Below, piece by piece: positions 1-11,077 of a stretch of DNA of 60,000 nt. A program made the translations under genes and the position numbers. The notes under the pieces were generated by a model. It ran no database searches. It was not told the DNA's origin and saw only the letters and a list, made by a program, of their open reading frames with translations. The number at the start of each line of letters is the position of its first letter. Position 1 is the stretch's first letter. The stretch covers positions 1,025,449 to 1,085,448 of the forward strand of contig CAUYUJ010015726.1 of NCBI GenBank assembly GCA_963575745.1, read 5' to 3'. Source of the DNA: Prorocentrum cordatum (lineage: Eukaryota > Sar > Dinophyceae > Prorocentrales > Prorocentraceae).

Positions 1-139
1 GCTTGCAATTTACTGAAGAATAATGCCCTTGCGTTGTAATTTCCCGCCATTTGCTCAAACGCCGCGCTCCCGACACTCAGGCGCCCAGGAGTCGCGTTCA
101 CGCTTAGGAATCCCTCACTTATTACTTAGGAATCGGGAT

Positions 140-1015
140 CTCGCTGCCCTTCGCGGCCCAATTGCATCCCTTCGTGGCCCCATCGCTGCTTTTCGTGGAC
201 CCGTTGCAGGCCCTCGTGGCCCCCTCGTTGCCCTTCGTGGCCACGTTGCAGCAACTCGTGCCCCCGTCGCTGCCCTTCGCGGCCCCGTTGCAGCCTCTCG
301 TGCCCCCCTCGCTGCCCTTCGTGGCCCCGTTGCAGCTCTTCGTGGCCCCGTCGCTACCCTTCGTGGCCCCCTTCACCCCTTCATGGCCTCCTCGCTGCCT
401 TTTCGTGGGCCCTGTTGCACCCCTTCATGGCCCTTCGATGCCCTTCGTGGCGCAGTGCGGCCCCTCGAAGCCCCTCGCTGCCCGTCATGGGCCCCGCTGC
501 AGCCTTTCATGGCGCACATCGGAACCCTTCGGAGCCCCGTTGCAGCCATTCGTGGCCCCCTCGCTGCCCTTCGTGGCCCCGTTGTAGCTCTTCGTGGCCC
601 CCTCGCTGCCCTTCGTGGCCCCATATACGCATGCCCTGCGTGGCCCCCGCTCGGTCGCGCTCGTTTTGGCCCCATATGCATGCCCATCGTGGCCCCGCCG
701 TCGCCCTTCGCGGCCCCGTCACTGCCCTTCGTGGCCCCGTTGCTGCCCTCAGTGGCCCCGCCCCTGCCCTCCGCGGCCCAATATGCGCGTGCCCTTCGGG
801 GTCCCCGCTCGTTGGCGCCCGTCGTGGCCCCATGCGCGTGCCTTTCGTGGCCCCGCTGTCGCCCTTCGTGTCCCCTTCGCTGTCCTATGTGGCCCAGTTG
901 CTGCCTTCAGTGGCCCCGTCGTTGCCTTCTGTGGCCCCGCATATGCTGCCCTTCGTGGCCCCCGCTCGTTCGCGTTTTTTTCGTGGCCCTGGCCTACTTC
1001 GTGCCGTCCGTGGCC
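140..1015 (+). repeat. Degenerate 21-bp minisatellite
   Basis: About 40 diverged copies of a 21-bp unit, with consensus near CGTGGCCCCSTYGCTGCCCTT. Because 21 is divisible by three, the tract stays open in several frames on both strands and gives monotonous seven-residue peptides (FVAPSLP-like). Those ORFs are by-products of the period. No conserved domain is seen. Confidence 0.9.
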
Positions 1016-1049
1016 CTGCTGTCGTTCTGTCTCTCTGTCTCGCTTCGGC

Positions 1050-1095
1050 TCGTCGTCCCCGTCGTCCCCCTCGTCGTCGTCGTCGTCGTCGTGGT
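1050..1095 (+). repeat. (CGT)n microsatellite
   Basis: An interrupted run of CGT/CCC triplets follows the 21-bp tract. From here to about 1500 I see no gene or further repeat. Confidence 0.8.
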
Positions 1096-1499
1096 CGGTC
1101 CCCTGTCCGTCCCTGTTGGGGTCGGGGTTGCCGCCGATCAGCGCTGCCGCTGGCCAAGCAGACGGTCCGCGGCCGCTCCGCCGATTGCCGGGGCCCCGCC
1201 TGCAGGGAAGAAAGGTATACCCTCCAAAATGGGTGCGATCGAAAACGAACAGGGCGGGCATCGAGAGTGCAGGAAATACACGTTAAGTGACACTCGAGCA
1301 GATCAGAGCGAACAGTCTTAGAATGAGTGTGGTTGTTGTTGAATTCTCATTTCGGAAGAAATATTATTATTGATCCCCCCCATCACTGGTGCATACTGTT
1401 CTTCTCAATCGAAGTGCGCCCCTCGACGCTGACACCCTGTTTCTTTTACAAAGAAAAACTTGGTGCTCAAACTGTGCCCTTGGCCCCCCGGATTACAAC

Positions 1500-1985
1500 A
1501 ACGGCTCCCGCCTGAGACTTCCTCCGAATTTGCTCAGGACCCTCGCTTCTGAGACTTCCTTACAATTTACTCAGGATTGGTGTTCCCGCCTGTGACTTCC
1601 TCGCAATTTATCAGGACCCCCGCTCCCATCTGAGACTTCCTCACAACTTACTCAGGAACGGCGCTCCCGCTTGAGACTTCCTCGCAATTGAATCAAAACT
1701 TCCTCGCATTTTAATCAACACCCCCGCTGCCGCCAGAGAGCTCTTCACATTTTATACAGGAATTGCGCTTTCTCCTGGGATTTCCGTGGGGTTTATTCAG
1801 AAATCGAGCTTTCGACGCTCAGGAAGCACGCTGCGCCAAGGACGCCGTTACAAGTTACTTTGTAATCGCGCTCTCGCCATACCCAGGCATCCCGCCCGAA
1901 TGTCCCACCCGCCCGACCCGCCCGTCAGGGGCTCCCGCCCGAGACTCCTTCAGGAACGGCGTTTTCGCATAGGACTTCCTCGAAC
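1500..1985 (+). repeat. Diverged ~40-bp repeat array
   Basis: The phrase 'gagacttcct' followed by 'caatttactcagga' recurs at roughly 35-45 bp spacing (about 1516, 1551, 1592, 1640, 1674), with degraded copies to about 1985. Related phrases occur in the first 130 bases of the window, so the 21-bp minisatellite seems to have grown inside an older array of this kind. Confidence 0.7.
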
Positions 1986-1989
1986 GTTC

Positions 1990-2275
1990 ACGCTCTTACC
2001 TTCCTGCTCCTCCTCCCTCTGCCTCCTCCCGCCTCCCTCCTCTCCTCCCTCCTCTCTCCCTCCTCTCTTCCCTCGTCCTTATGCCTCTCTGCCCTATCCC
2101 CTCTCCCTCCTCCCGCCTCCCTTCTCCCTCCCCTCTCCTGCCTCCTCCCTCCCTCGCTATTTCTCTATATGTCCCCTCTCTCTATCTTTATCCACCTCTC
2201 TTCTACGTCATACTTTATTATCTCTCTCTCTCTTTCTCTCTCTCTCTCTGTCTGTCTGTCTCTGCCTCTAATCAA
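1990..2275 (+). repeat. Pyrimidine-rich (CCT/CT)n tract
   Basis: Almost pure C/T, with CCTCC, CTCTCT and GTCTGTCT sub-runs. The Ser/Leu/Pro ORFs across it are compositional artefacts. Confidence 0.85.
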
Positions 2276-2499
2276 CCGCGCCCCGGTTCGTTCCTTCTCT
2301 CTTGGCGTGTTCCCTCTTCCTTCGTCCCCCCTTCCCTTCCTCCCACTCTCACTCGTTGTCCCCCTCCTCTACTTGCAAAGCCCACACCAATTCGAATGGC
2401 GGGCACATGTACACACACGAAGGATTGTCGGCCCGTTCAAGTTTGCCCGCCTGTCTAAGCCCGCCGCCCCCCGCAAAAAGAAAGAATCCCCCCAAAGGG

Positions 2500-2582
2500 G
2501 GTGTTGTTCGGCGTTGTTGTTCCTGTTGTTGTTGCTGTTGTTGTTGTTGCTGTTGTTGTTATTATTGTAATTGTTGTTCGGC
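2500..2582 (+). repeat. (GTT)n microsatellite
   Basis: A GTT/GCT triplet run, immediately followed by a different repeat. Confidence 0.85.
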
Positions 2583-2589
2583 GTCGTCC

Positions 2590-2725
2590 CCCCCACGACC
2601 CGGCCCGCGACCCACCCGCGACCCACCCGCGATCCACCCCGCGACCAAACCGTGACTCACCCGCGATCCACCCACGACCTGGCCCGCGACCCACCCGCGA
2701 CACACCCCGCGACCAACCCACATGT
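2590..2725 (+). repeat. 'CCCGCGACCCA' short tandem repeat
   Basis: About ten copies of an 11-13 bp unit (cccgcgaccca, cccgcgatcca). Confidence 0.8.
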
Positions 2726-2763
2726 CTTTAACGAAAGATCGGCGCCTGCGGCGGGCTCGCTGT

Positions 2764-2790
2764 GTATGTATGTATATATATATATAGAAG

Positions 2791-2844
<54 letters not shown>

Positions 2845-2925
2845 TATAGATAGATAGATATAGATATATAGATATATATATATAGATCGGTATATACACA
2901 CACGTATATATATATATATATTATA
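2764..2925 (+). repeat. (TA)n/(TAGA)n microsatellite
   Basis: Dinucleotide TA and tetranucleotide TAGA runs form a sharp AT-rich island. It is followed to about 3035 by a degenerate CAN triplet repeat (caacaacaccatcaac). Confidence 0.95.
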
Positions 2926-3199
2926 ACCAGAAACGAACAAACAACACCACCATCAACAGCAACAATAACAACAATATCATCATCACCCTCATCAGCATCA
3001 TCCGCATTAATATCAACAGCAATAAATCAGCATCGTAAAAATCCCACTTCGGCCTCGCACACGGGGACACAGAATGACCGTTCGGCCACATCACTCTGAT
3101 ATAGAGATGTTAATAACACACATATGCATATATATTCCCCACGCAACGGTTGCGCTTAGAAGTTGCTACTTGTGGTCTGCGGAACTAGGCCTGTGTCGC

Positions 3200-3395
3200 G
3201 GTCCGGCGGCTATGTCACATCGTCGCCGTCGCCGCTCCGTCGCCGCCCGTCGTCTGGGCCGGCGTGGCGGCCTGTCGGCTATGTCGTCGCCGTCGCCGCC
3301 CCGTCGCCGCCAGTCGTCTGGGCCTGCAGGTCGGTCTGGCGGCTATTTCGTTTCCGTCGCCGTCGCAGCCCCGTCGCTGCCTCGTCGCCGCAACA
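3200..3395 (+). repeat. GTCGCCGTCGCCGC-type repeat
   Basis: Three or four imperfect copies of a 45-70 bp unit containing 'cgtcgccgtcgccg' and 'gtcgtctgggcc'. Confidence 0.75.
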
Positions 3396-3409
3396 AGGTG
3401 TGCATAATT

Positions 3410-3965
3410 TGTTTAGCAAGACAGAGCTTGCACAACACAAATTGCACCAAATGGATTGTCCCGCCTATATTGCACAACAAAGATTGCGCACCGCATGGAT
3501 GGCACCACGTATGGTGCACCACAGCGATTGCACAACATAGACAGTACAACACGGATTGCACACCATGGCTTGCACCACATCGATTGTACCTCACGTATTG
3601 CTCCTCTTGGTCGGCACAGTACGTACTGTACCACACTTTTTTGCACCACGTAGATCATTGCACAGCATATATTGCACCACGCATATTTTACACTACCTAG
3701 ATTGCCCCCTTATATGTAGCACGGATATATATATTTCACAACGCAAACTGCACCCCATACATTCAGTCAGAAAGCGCCACAGCAATTGCACAACATGCGG
3801 TGCTCCACATCTGCTGTATTGAACAGGCTGCACAACATAATTAATTTGATTCACTGCACCCCTATATGCCAACGGATATATTGCCCCACGTAGTTTCCAC
3901 AACATATACTGCACCACCTGAACTGCACCACATCTGTAGCACCACATAGATTGCTCAACATCGTT
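3410..3965 (+). repeat. Degenerate 'attgcaccaca' repeat array
   Basis: More than 25 loosely spaced copies of an about 20-bp phrase built on 'attgcacaacatagattgca'. Copies are diverged and unevenly spaced, suggesting an old satellite. The remaining sequence to 4540 shows no gene. Confidence 0.75.
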
Positions 3966-4539
3966 TGCGCCACAATTGCGGCGCAACAGTCCGCCGACCC
4001 TGTCGGCGTGTGCAATGCGTTGTTCGTCGTGGTGATTGTCCTCGTACGTAGTCGTCGCCTTCTTTTCTGGGTCCGTCGCCGCTCCCCCCCTCTTTCCCTG
4101 GGCCCTCGTCCTCAAGCGCGCCAGCCAAAGCGAAATGAGGCAACCCAGCCGAAACGAAATTAACAACGTTGTCATCGAGTCGAAGGGAAGCCCCTTCCCT
4201 TTGATCCCTTCCCCGCCGGGGGGGGTCCTGGGGGGGTACCGGGTCAACATATCCTCCCCGTTTGCGGCTTTCACAGAGGGGCCCTTTGTAGATGCGCTGG
4301 AGGAGGAGGAAGTCGCCACGACGGAACTGCAAGAGCGCCCCTAGACGGGCGACAGCCAAAGAACGCTTAAGGACGGCCAAAGTGGGCCCTCAGACGGATC
4401 AAAAGAGCCCCACAAGGACTCTCAAGAAGGCCTGGAGAGGCCATATTCGATGATTTTCGGAAAGGTTTTGTCCCCGCCCTCTCCCTCCCATTTCCTTCGA
4501 GAGCCGAGGCCTCCAGAACTGGTCGCTCCCACTCGCTTC

Positions 4540-4745
4540 CTCTCGCTGCTCCCCCACTCCTCCTCCTCCTCCTCCTCTTCCTCCTCCTCCTCCTCCGCAT
4601 TCCTCTCGCTGCTTCCCCACTCCTCCTCCTCCCCCTCCTGCTCCTCCTCCTCATCCCTACCCCCCCTCCTACTCCCTCATCCGCCTCCTCCACCCTTCCT
4701 TTTCCCCCCCCCACTCCTCCTCCTCCTCCTCCGCCTCCTACCCCC
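4540..4745 (+). repeat. (TCC)n microsatellite
   Basis: Interrupted TCC triplet run with C-rich spacers. Ser/Pro-rich ORFs here are artefacts. Confidence 0.9.
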
Positions 4746-4846
4746 CCCGCTCGCTTTCATCTTCGTCGTCTTCAGGGTCGGCGGCACCGGCCGTAAGGCC
4801 TTCGCAATGTTGGACAACACATGGGGCTACATACATTGCTCCACAT

Positions 4847-4941
4847 ACATGTATATATATATATAGAGATGTTTTCAGAACCACGCTGTGTCGGGCTCAC
4901 AGTGGATAGCGTCTAAGATTGACACATTTATATATATACGC

Positions 4942-4978
<37 letters not shown>

Positions 4979-4985
4979 ACTAAGA
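4847..4985 (+). repeat. AT microsatellite pair
   Basis: Two (TA)n runs separated by about 60 bases of ordinary sequence. From 5000 to 5800 I see no supported gene. Confidence 0.9.
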
Positions 4986-5824
4986 CCACGAGCACTTCGC
5001 GCGCGCTTAGGTTCTAGTTAGGCGTGATCGGCTAACTCATGCAATATTATGTTGGTCGCTTCTTGCGTCCAAGGACTCCCTTGGAGGCCCTGCGCAAGCC
5101 TCGGAATCGTATAGAAGGGGGAGTGCGGAAACGCAGAAATCATTCATTTCCTTTCTAGGTAACTATTCAGCGATTTGGGGCCCTCAAAGGCTTCCTGGAT
5201 TCTTTTTTGGGAGGTGAGGGGGGTCTGAATTGTGGTCCTGTTGTGCAAAAAATAGACCGGGGGGCAAACTTGAAAAAAACATAATTGTGGGATTTCCATG
5301 TTCTTCTAATTCCTCGGCGCTGTTCTGCGCTGTTTTTGTTTGTGCCTCGCGGGTTTTGTTAGCCAGGTCCCTCAGGGGTGTGGGGTCTTCAGGACCCCCT
5401 GAGGGTTCTGGAGGCCTCCTGGAGGCCTGGAGAGCTGTCGGAAGGGTGTCTCGGGCTGCGCGGGAGCGTGTTGGGCCGTTCTTTACGGTCTGGGGGCTCC
5501 TTGGAGTCGTCTTGGGGTGTCCTTGGGCGTCTTGGGGCCCCCCCGGGAAGCCAGGAGGCGCGGTACCAGCCAGATGTCAGGGGATGTGTGGGATTTCCGA
5601 GTAGGAGTCCCAGTTTGAAAGACAAATTCGCCGGCCCAACGGGCCAGGGCGTGCTAAGATCTCCGGTAACTGGTTAACAGTATTAACAGTATTTCTAGTT
5701 CGCGCGCGCGGGGCGGCCCCTGGGGGTCCCCCGGCGAAAAGTACCCCGACCAACGCCCGACCGCCGCCCGACCGCCGCCCGACCAAGTCTACTCAGAGAT
5801 GGTTTTCCTTCTGGGTGCGGCCTC

Positions 5825-6450
5825 TCAGGCTCCCCAGAGCGCGCTCAGAGTGCCCCAAGAGGCCCCCAAGACTGCCCAAGAGGCCCCCGAGACGCCCAAA
5901 GAGCGCTCGAAGACGCCGAAGATGACCCCAAGACGGCCCAAAAGGCCCCCAAGACAGCCCAAGAGGCCTCCAAGACGCCCCAAGAGCCTTCCAAGAGGCC
6001 TCCGAAGAGAGCCCCAAGAGGCCAAAATCGTTGATTTTCATTGGTTTTTTCGATGTTTTTTGTGTTCTGGCTTTTTCGGCTTCCGGACGCTCCAAGACGG
6101 CCCAAGAGGCCCCCAAGACCGCTCCAAGACGGCCCACGAAGCTCCCAAGACGGCGCCGAAACGACCCAAGAGAGCCCTCAAGACGGCCCAAGTGCCGCCC
6201 AAGACGGACCAAGAGGCCCCAAGACGGGCCCAAGAGGGACTCAGGAGGGATACCGAGAACTCAAAAATGGAGCCCTCCGTCCCAGAAGGCGCCCAGGAGG
6301 TCCCAAAGAGGCCCCAAGAGGCCTCCAAGAGGCCCCAAGATGTCGCCAAGAGGCCCCAGGAGACTCCCAGGAGGCCCAAAAGAAGCCCCAGAAGGCTTCA
6401 AACATGTCTCCCAGGCGCCCCCGAACGGCCTCTCAACAGACCCCAAGAGG
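5825..6450 (+). repeat. 21-bp 'CCCAAGAGGCCCCCAAGAC' minisatellite
   Basis: The unit aagaggcccccaagacngccc repeats every 21 bp with many substitutions, interrupted at about 6010-6085 by a T-rich segment shared with 6700-6940. Long Arg/Pro/Lys ORFs on the plus strand and Gly/Leu ORFs on the minus strand follow from the triplet-compatible period. Confidence 0.85.
6010..6085 (-). repeat. Copy of a dispersed 'AAAATCAACGATTT' motif
   Basis: Read on the minus strand, this has a purine-rich stretch, then aatgaaaatcaacgatttt, then 'ggcctcttggggctctc'. The same order occurs on the plus strand at about 6710-6785 and 6865-6935. Confidence 0.6.
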
Positions 6451-6699
6451 CCCCCCAAAGAAGCATCTTGACGACGACTCTATTTCGCCCCATCGAGAGA
6501 CGACCCCCAGGGAACTGCTTCACCATCAAAACTCCCCACGCAACGCGTCCGAACGACACCCGCCCCCAAGAGCGCAACATGGGCAACGAACACACAGACA
6601 AAAACCAGAAATGCCATATCACGGGCCGGCGGAATGAGCGAAGCGATTCAATAATTATGGGAATTGCCCTTTTGTTTTGCAAAATCCTCGATCTTCAAG

Positions 6700-6940
6700 G
6701 GTTGGCCAAGCGGGAAAAACGTGAGAAGGCGTAAAACCATTGGAAATCAACGATTTCACCCTCTTTGGGCTCTCCTGGGGCGGCTCTCGAAGCTCGCTTG
6801 GGCTGTTTTTGGAGCCTCGTCGGCGTCTTTTTGGCGTTCTTGGGGCGTTGGAAGCTCGAAAACGCGAGAAGGTGAAAAACAAACGAAAGAACCATTCAAA
6901 ATCAACGATGTCGGCCTCTTCGGGCCGTCCCGGGACGTCT
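6700..6940 (+). repeat. Two direct copies of the 'AAATCAACGATTT' motif
   Basis: Two units about 155 bp apart. Each has gaaaaacg(t/c)gagaagg, then accatt(g/c)(g/a)aaatcaacgat, then 'ctctt(t/c)gggc'. The motif is far better conserved than its surroundings. From 7190 to 8050 no gene is supported. Confidence 0.6.
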
Positions 6941-8068
6941 CTCGGACCTCACTTGGGGTCTCTTTGAGGCCGTCTGGGAGCCCCGAGAGCCGTCGAAGGC
7001 TGACTTGGGCTGTTTGGGAGCGTCTTGGACCATCCTTTCGCATTCTCGGGGCTCCTGGGAGGCGTCTTGATCCCCTCCTGGGGCGCTGTGGAGGCTCCCT
7101 GGAAAGGCCGGGGGAGCGGTACCGGGAGCGTCCCCGAAATGTCACGGGGAGGTGTGGGACCCGGGGCCAGGGGAGGCGGTATATATCTATATTATATGTA
7201 CATGGGTTATATAATAGATGCATCCATTTATTGCGCAACTGGGTTTTAGAGCTCGGAGCCCTGTATGTTCGTGGCTACGCCGTTCGTCTGTCCCCAGGCC
7301 CTCCCCCTCCCTCGCTCCGTCCTGATAGGCGATAAATGGGCGAGTTGGGGTCGATGCATTTCGCCCGGAACCGATCCCCACCATGCAATGATCCTCATGA
7401 CCAACGTTCGGGTCATAGCTCCGGTTTCCAGCGGCCGTCCGGGACGTCCCGGGCACCTCCGAACGCCTCTCGACGAGGCGCAGCTGCTGGAAAGCACTCC
7501 GAGGCTGGAACGCCGCCGAGCCGATTTAAAACGCCCGGAAACCTGGAACTTCGCACCAGAGAACCTCGAACCGCCCTCCCCTCCCCCCTGATCCCCGAGA
7601 GTTTCTCCAGGACGTGGCCGCTCTCTGGCGGCCCTGGGCTCATCGAGGGCCCCCCTGCGGAGGCCGGGGCCGGGCAGAGGCCTCCCGCAGTGGCTCTTCG
7701 CCGCAGCGCGAGGGCGTCGGGGCTCTCAAGGAGGAGAGGGCAGGGATGGCGTCAGCCTCGCAGCCCCCCCAGGGGAGGAGGAGGTGGAGGAGGAGGAGGA
7801 CCATCACCTGGCTAAGGGGAGGCTAGGGGTTGGCCGACCCAACCCTAACCCGAAACCTCGTGGCACTGGGCCACCTCTTCTACTCCACAACGGCCTCGGC
7901 CGCTGAGACGGCAGTGCGCTGCCGACGCTGAATGCGGTGCTGGGTCTTGGTGTGGCATTGCGCACTGGGCCGCAGCAGCACATGGAGGGGGTTGAGCCTC
8001 GGTCGGGGCGGGCAGGCAACCCTGCCCACCCCCGTGCTCAGGGCCCCCCGTGGGATCCCTCCTGAATG

Positions 8069-8530
8069 ACGGTACCCCGAGGCTCGGATACAAGGCTGGC
8101 TGCGTAACCAGCACCGTCGAAACAGGGGGGGGGGGGGGGGGAAAGTAGTGTGCGGCGTTCCTTCCCCCTGAGGCGGGGTGCCTGACACGCGTGCAAGACG
8201 CACACGCACGCGCACACATACAGCACACAGTGAGTCGCCACAAAGGCACACTGCAGTGAAAAGGACGGCATGACTCGACAGGCTGGCGGTACCCCAAAGC
8301 TCGGGTACAGAGGCAGGCTTCGTAACCTGCACCGCCAGACGGAGCGAGAACAAAACCCCAGATCGAACCTGCATCGCGCCAAGGCGTGTCTGCGGCCTGT
8401 GCCGCAAGAAAGTGGGTGGGCGCTCCTTCCCCCAGAAGCGGGGTGCCTGACTCGCGTGCGGGGAGCGCGCACGCACACGCGCACATGTACACAAAGAATG
8501 AGGCGACGCCAGGACGACTCGGCACTGCCC
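8069..8530. repeat. Imperfect tandem duplication 3' of the LINE tail
   Basis: Two copies start at about 8071 (ggtaccccgaggctcgg) and 8288 (ggtaccccaaagctcgg). Each contains 'gcggggtgcctga' (8173 and 8438) followed by a purine/pyrimidine-alternating acgcacacgcgcaca run. The block lies directly downstream, in minus-strand sense, of the RNase H reading frame, so it may be the element's 3' untranslated region. A long G run lies near 8127-8142. Confidence 0.65.
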
Positions 8531-8567
8531 ACCCCTGGTGTAGTAACGCCAGGACGATGGGCAGGCC

Positions 8568-9547
8568 TCATCCCTGGTGTGGGCCTGTCTGCACCTGGTC
8601 TTGATCTGCCTCGCTGGGCAGTTGCTGCGCAGCTGCAATGGCTCTTCGATAAAATTGCTCGAATGGCTCTGGAGGCGAAAAAACGGGGGCGGACTCCCTT
8701 CCACTCCTCGGGTGTCTCAGCTCCAAAGCGCGGGCTAGCTGGCTTCTTGAATTGTTCGACGAAAGTTCCCGCGGACACTCAGGAAATAAGCGGCCACGGG
8801 TGCCTGCTTCCGAATATGACCCGCAGGAGCGACAAATAATCATCGTGCTGGAATTGTGCACGTACTCAAAAATCGAAAGATGACGGCCTCTGGGCCTTTG
8901 CGCTAGCGAGGCTGGGCCCGCACAATACCCAGGACACGTTTCATCTAGGCGCTTGAAGTACTGGTCCTGGGTCTTGGCCCTGACTCGGCATAGGGTGCAA
9001 CTATACGTGCCACGGATAGATTCCCAACGGTGGAGCTCGTCTACGGGCCCTGGGGGCTCAGAGGGGTGGAGGCGAGGAGGCTTCGGAGGAGGTATGGCCC
9101 CTGGGTCCCAGGCATACTCAGCCGAGGCAGCTCCGATGGGCGGGTTCTTACTGCCTGGACGGCTCAAAGACTTCTTACCCACTTTCGTGGCCAGCGCTGG
9201 CCACTTAGGGAGGACCCTGGCAACATACAACAAAAACCGTCGCAGCATGCTTTGGTCGAAACTACTCTGCTCCAACTCCGACTGGGATGGCTGACAGAGG
9301 GTTGCTGCGGCTCGCGTTGCTGCTTTGTCCGCTGCATCGTTACCTAAAGCATGGTTATAGTCAGCATTACTATCAAAATCCTGGGTTAGATTATGGTGGG
9401 CTTTCACCTTCACGAGACAAGTAGACGGCGGCACGACAGCGTTGCCCGCCAGAACCTTGAACCCTGCGTGTTGATTCTTCCTTGGATATCCAAGAGACTG
9501 AAAGAGGTCAATGGCACCTTTGTAGTCCGTGTGGACCTGGGTAACTA
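8568..9547 (-). pseudogene. LINE 3' fragment: RNase H plus zinc-binding C-terminus
   Basis: A minus-strand frame of about 325 codons, open to a normal stop. It starts abruptly with VHTDYKGAIDLFQ, which resembles the third strand/helix part of RNase HI. It continues with LVKVKAH and GNDAADKAA, the His and final catalytic Asp region of RNase H. Next come a helical segment, WESIRGTYSCTLC and CPGYC (Cys pairs), then IICRSCG and a conserved-looking 'LRHP' end. RNase H followed by Cys-rich modules is typical of the 3' end of some LINE-type retrotransposons. The upstream RT is missing: coding sense stops at a GGA/TCC microsatellite. This is a 5'-truncated copy with an intact reading frame. The Leu/Pro-rich upstream extension of the frame is the microsatellite, not protein. 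Confidence 0.7.
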
Positions 9548-9700
9548 GGAGGAGGAGGAGGAGGAGAAGGAGGAGGAGGAGGAGGAGGAGGAGGAGGAGG
9601 AGGGAGGGAGGAGAAGGAGGAGGAGGAAGGAGGGAGGAGGAGGAGGAGGTGGGGGGAGGAAGAGGAGGAGGAGGGGGAGGGAGGAGGGCGAGGGAGGAGG
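9548..9700 (+). repeat. (GGA)n microsatellite at the LINE truncation point
   Basis: GGA/GGAGGG run that abuts the point where the minus-strand RNase H frame begins. Purine-rich sequence continues to about 9850 with a short non-repetitive island. Confidence 0.9.
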
Positions 9701-9844
9701 GGACTAACTGGATCCACAAAACAATTAACGGAGGATTGGTATCGACTTGTTCTGTTGATCCAGTTAAGGAGGGGAGGAGGGAGGAGGGAGCAGGGGAGGA
9801 GGGAGGAGGAGAGCAGAGAAAGGAGAAGAGAGAAGGAAGGATGG

Positions 9845-10020
9845 AGGCCTCCTTGATGGGGTCCGAGTGAATTGGGTCGGACGATCCGCGCTGCATCGCC
9901 GATGCATCGGCGACGTCGGCGTCGAGAAATTCGGGCCCCACATCGAGCTTCATGACCGACGCATCGGTGATGCGGCGCGATCCTCCGACCCCATCTACTT
10001 CGACCCCATCTGGGAGGTCT
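9845..10020. mobile_element. Foldback (MITE-like) element, family 1, copy A
   Basis: The inverted ends read inward as gaggcctccttgatggggtc at the left. The right end, reverse-complemented, reads acctcccagatggggtcg. Both continue into 'gggtcgga(g/c)gatc(c)gcg' and 'gcatcgccgatgcatcgg'. The centre carries 'aattcgggccccacatcgag', shared with copy C. There is no coding capacity. The region 10020-10970 holds no gene that I can support. Confidence 0.7.
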
Positions 10021-10974
10021 GGATCGGAGCAGGGAGGGGGCGGAGGAGGGGGAGATGGGGAGAGTAGCGCTCCCCAAATGACCCCCTGTCCCAGACATGC
10101 GATGCTTTGTGTTCTTCCATGCGGGGCTCCTGGAAACTCCGACCCTTTCCGCAAGTCCCAGCCAAGGCCTTCGGAGGCCAGAAACGGCCAAGAACCTCCC
10201 AACGTGACTCTGTTTTTCGGGACGCGATCATGTCTCCGCGGCGAACCCTGGGGGAAATGAGAAGGGGCGGGCCTTCTCACAAGGCTCAGAAGTCCCTCAG
10301 GCCTCAGAAGGCTCGAGGGCTTCTGAGAAGTCCCGCCGCTTTTTGAGAAGACATTCTCCTTCTCACTTCCCCCCCTCGCTCGCCGCCGAATGTCTGGTGT
10401 GGCTGCGTGTGAGGGTCAGGCACCTCGCAGCTCCAGGCCTGGTCGCCCTCCTCGGGGGGATCCTCGGCGTGCACGCCCGGCTCGCAGGTTGGCATGCAGC
10501 TGGCCTGGCCACCGGGCGGTGGCCACTGGGCGGCAAGTGCAAAGGATAAGCTAGGAGGCAACTACTGGGAAGTTTTCGTCGGAAGGATCAAGGAGAATGA
10601 AGCCCCATTGGGGGGCTGCTACGCTGGATTAGGCCGCGGATTGAGCGGGATTGAGCTGGACTATGCGGGATTGAGCCGGATTTCGGCCAAGGGCAAAGAT
10701 AGAATTTGTTCACTCGAGGAGTTGCATCCGAAGATAGGGAGCGAACAACTGTAATAACATTGACTGTTCCGCTGTCGGGGACGACTGCCCCAGGGCGGCT
10801 TGGAAAGCTTATACCCCTTCGGTGGCAATTCGAGGCATGAGCTTCCCAGACGTCCTGGAGCAGACGTCCCCGACGGCGGAACATTCTATCTCATACCGTT
10901 CTTCATCCGCTGAAGAGAAGGCGTCTTCCGCCAGACTCCGGCACGCTTACCCGCAGGGCCGCCCCCCCTTCCCC

Positions 10975-11065
10975 ACGGGTGCTGCTAGAAGTGCCCCTGA
11001 CCCAAGGTGACCCCAGGATTTCCAAGGAGCCCCCCCACGGCCTCCAGAGCACCGCTCACTAGGCC
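10975..11065 (-). mobile_element. Family 3 foldback element, partial inverted copy
   Basis: It has gctgctagaagtgcccctga, then 'cccaaggtgaccccag', then 'cccccacggcctccagagcacc'. That order matches the reverse complement of the right half of the 15.93-kb copy. One terminal repeat only. Confidence 0.65.
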
Positions 11066-11077
11066 CCGCGGGCCCCA

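Noticed and set aside
23-1321. 432-codon plus-strand ORF and several overlapping ORFs on both strands
   Set aside because: Generated by the 21-bp, triplet-compatible minisatellite; the peptide is a degenerate seven-residue repeat with no domain.
7800-8530. Large Cys/Ala/Arg ORFs (226-274 codons, minus)
   Set aside because: They cross the duplicated alternating acgc/cac block and a G run in all frames; no coherent protein text.
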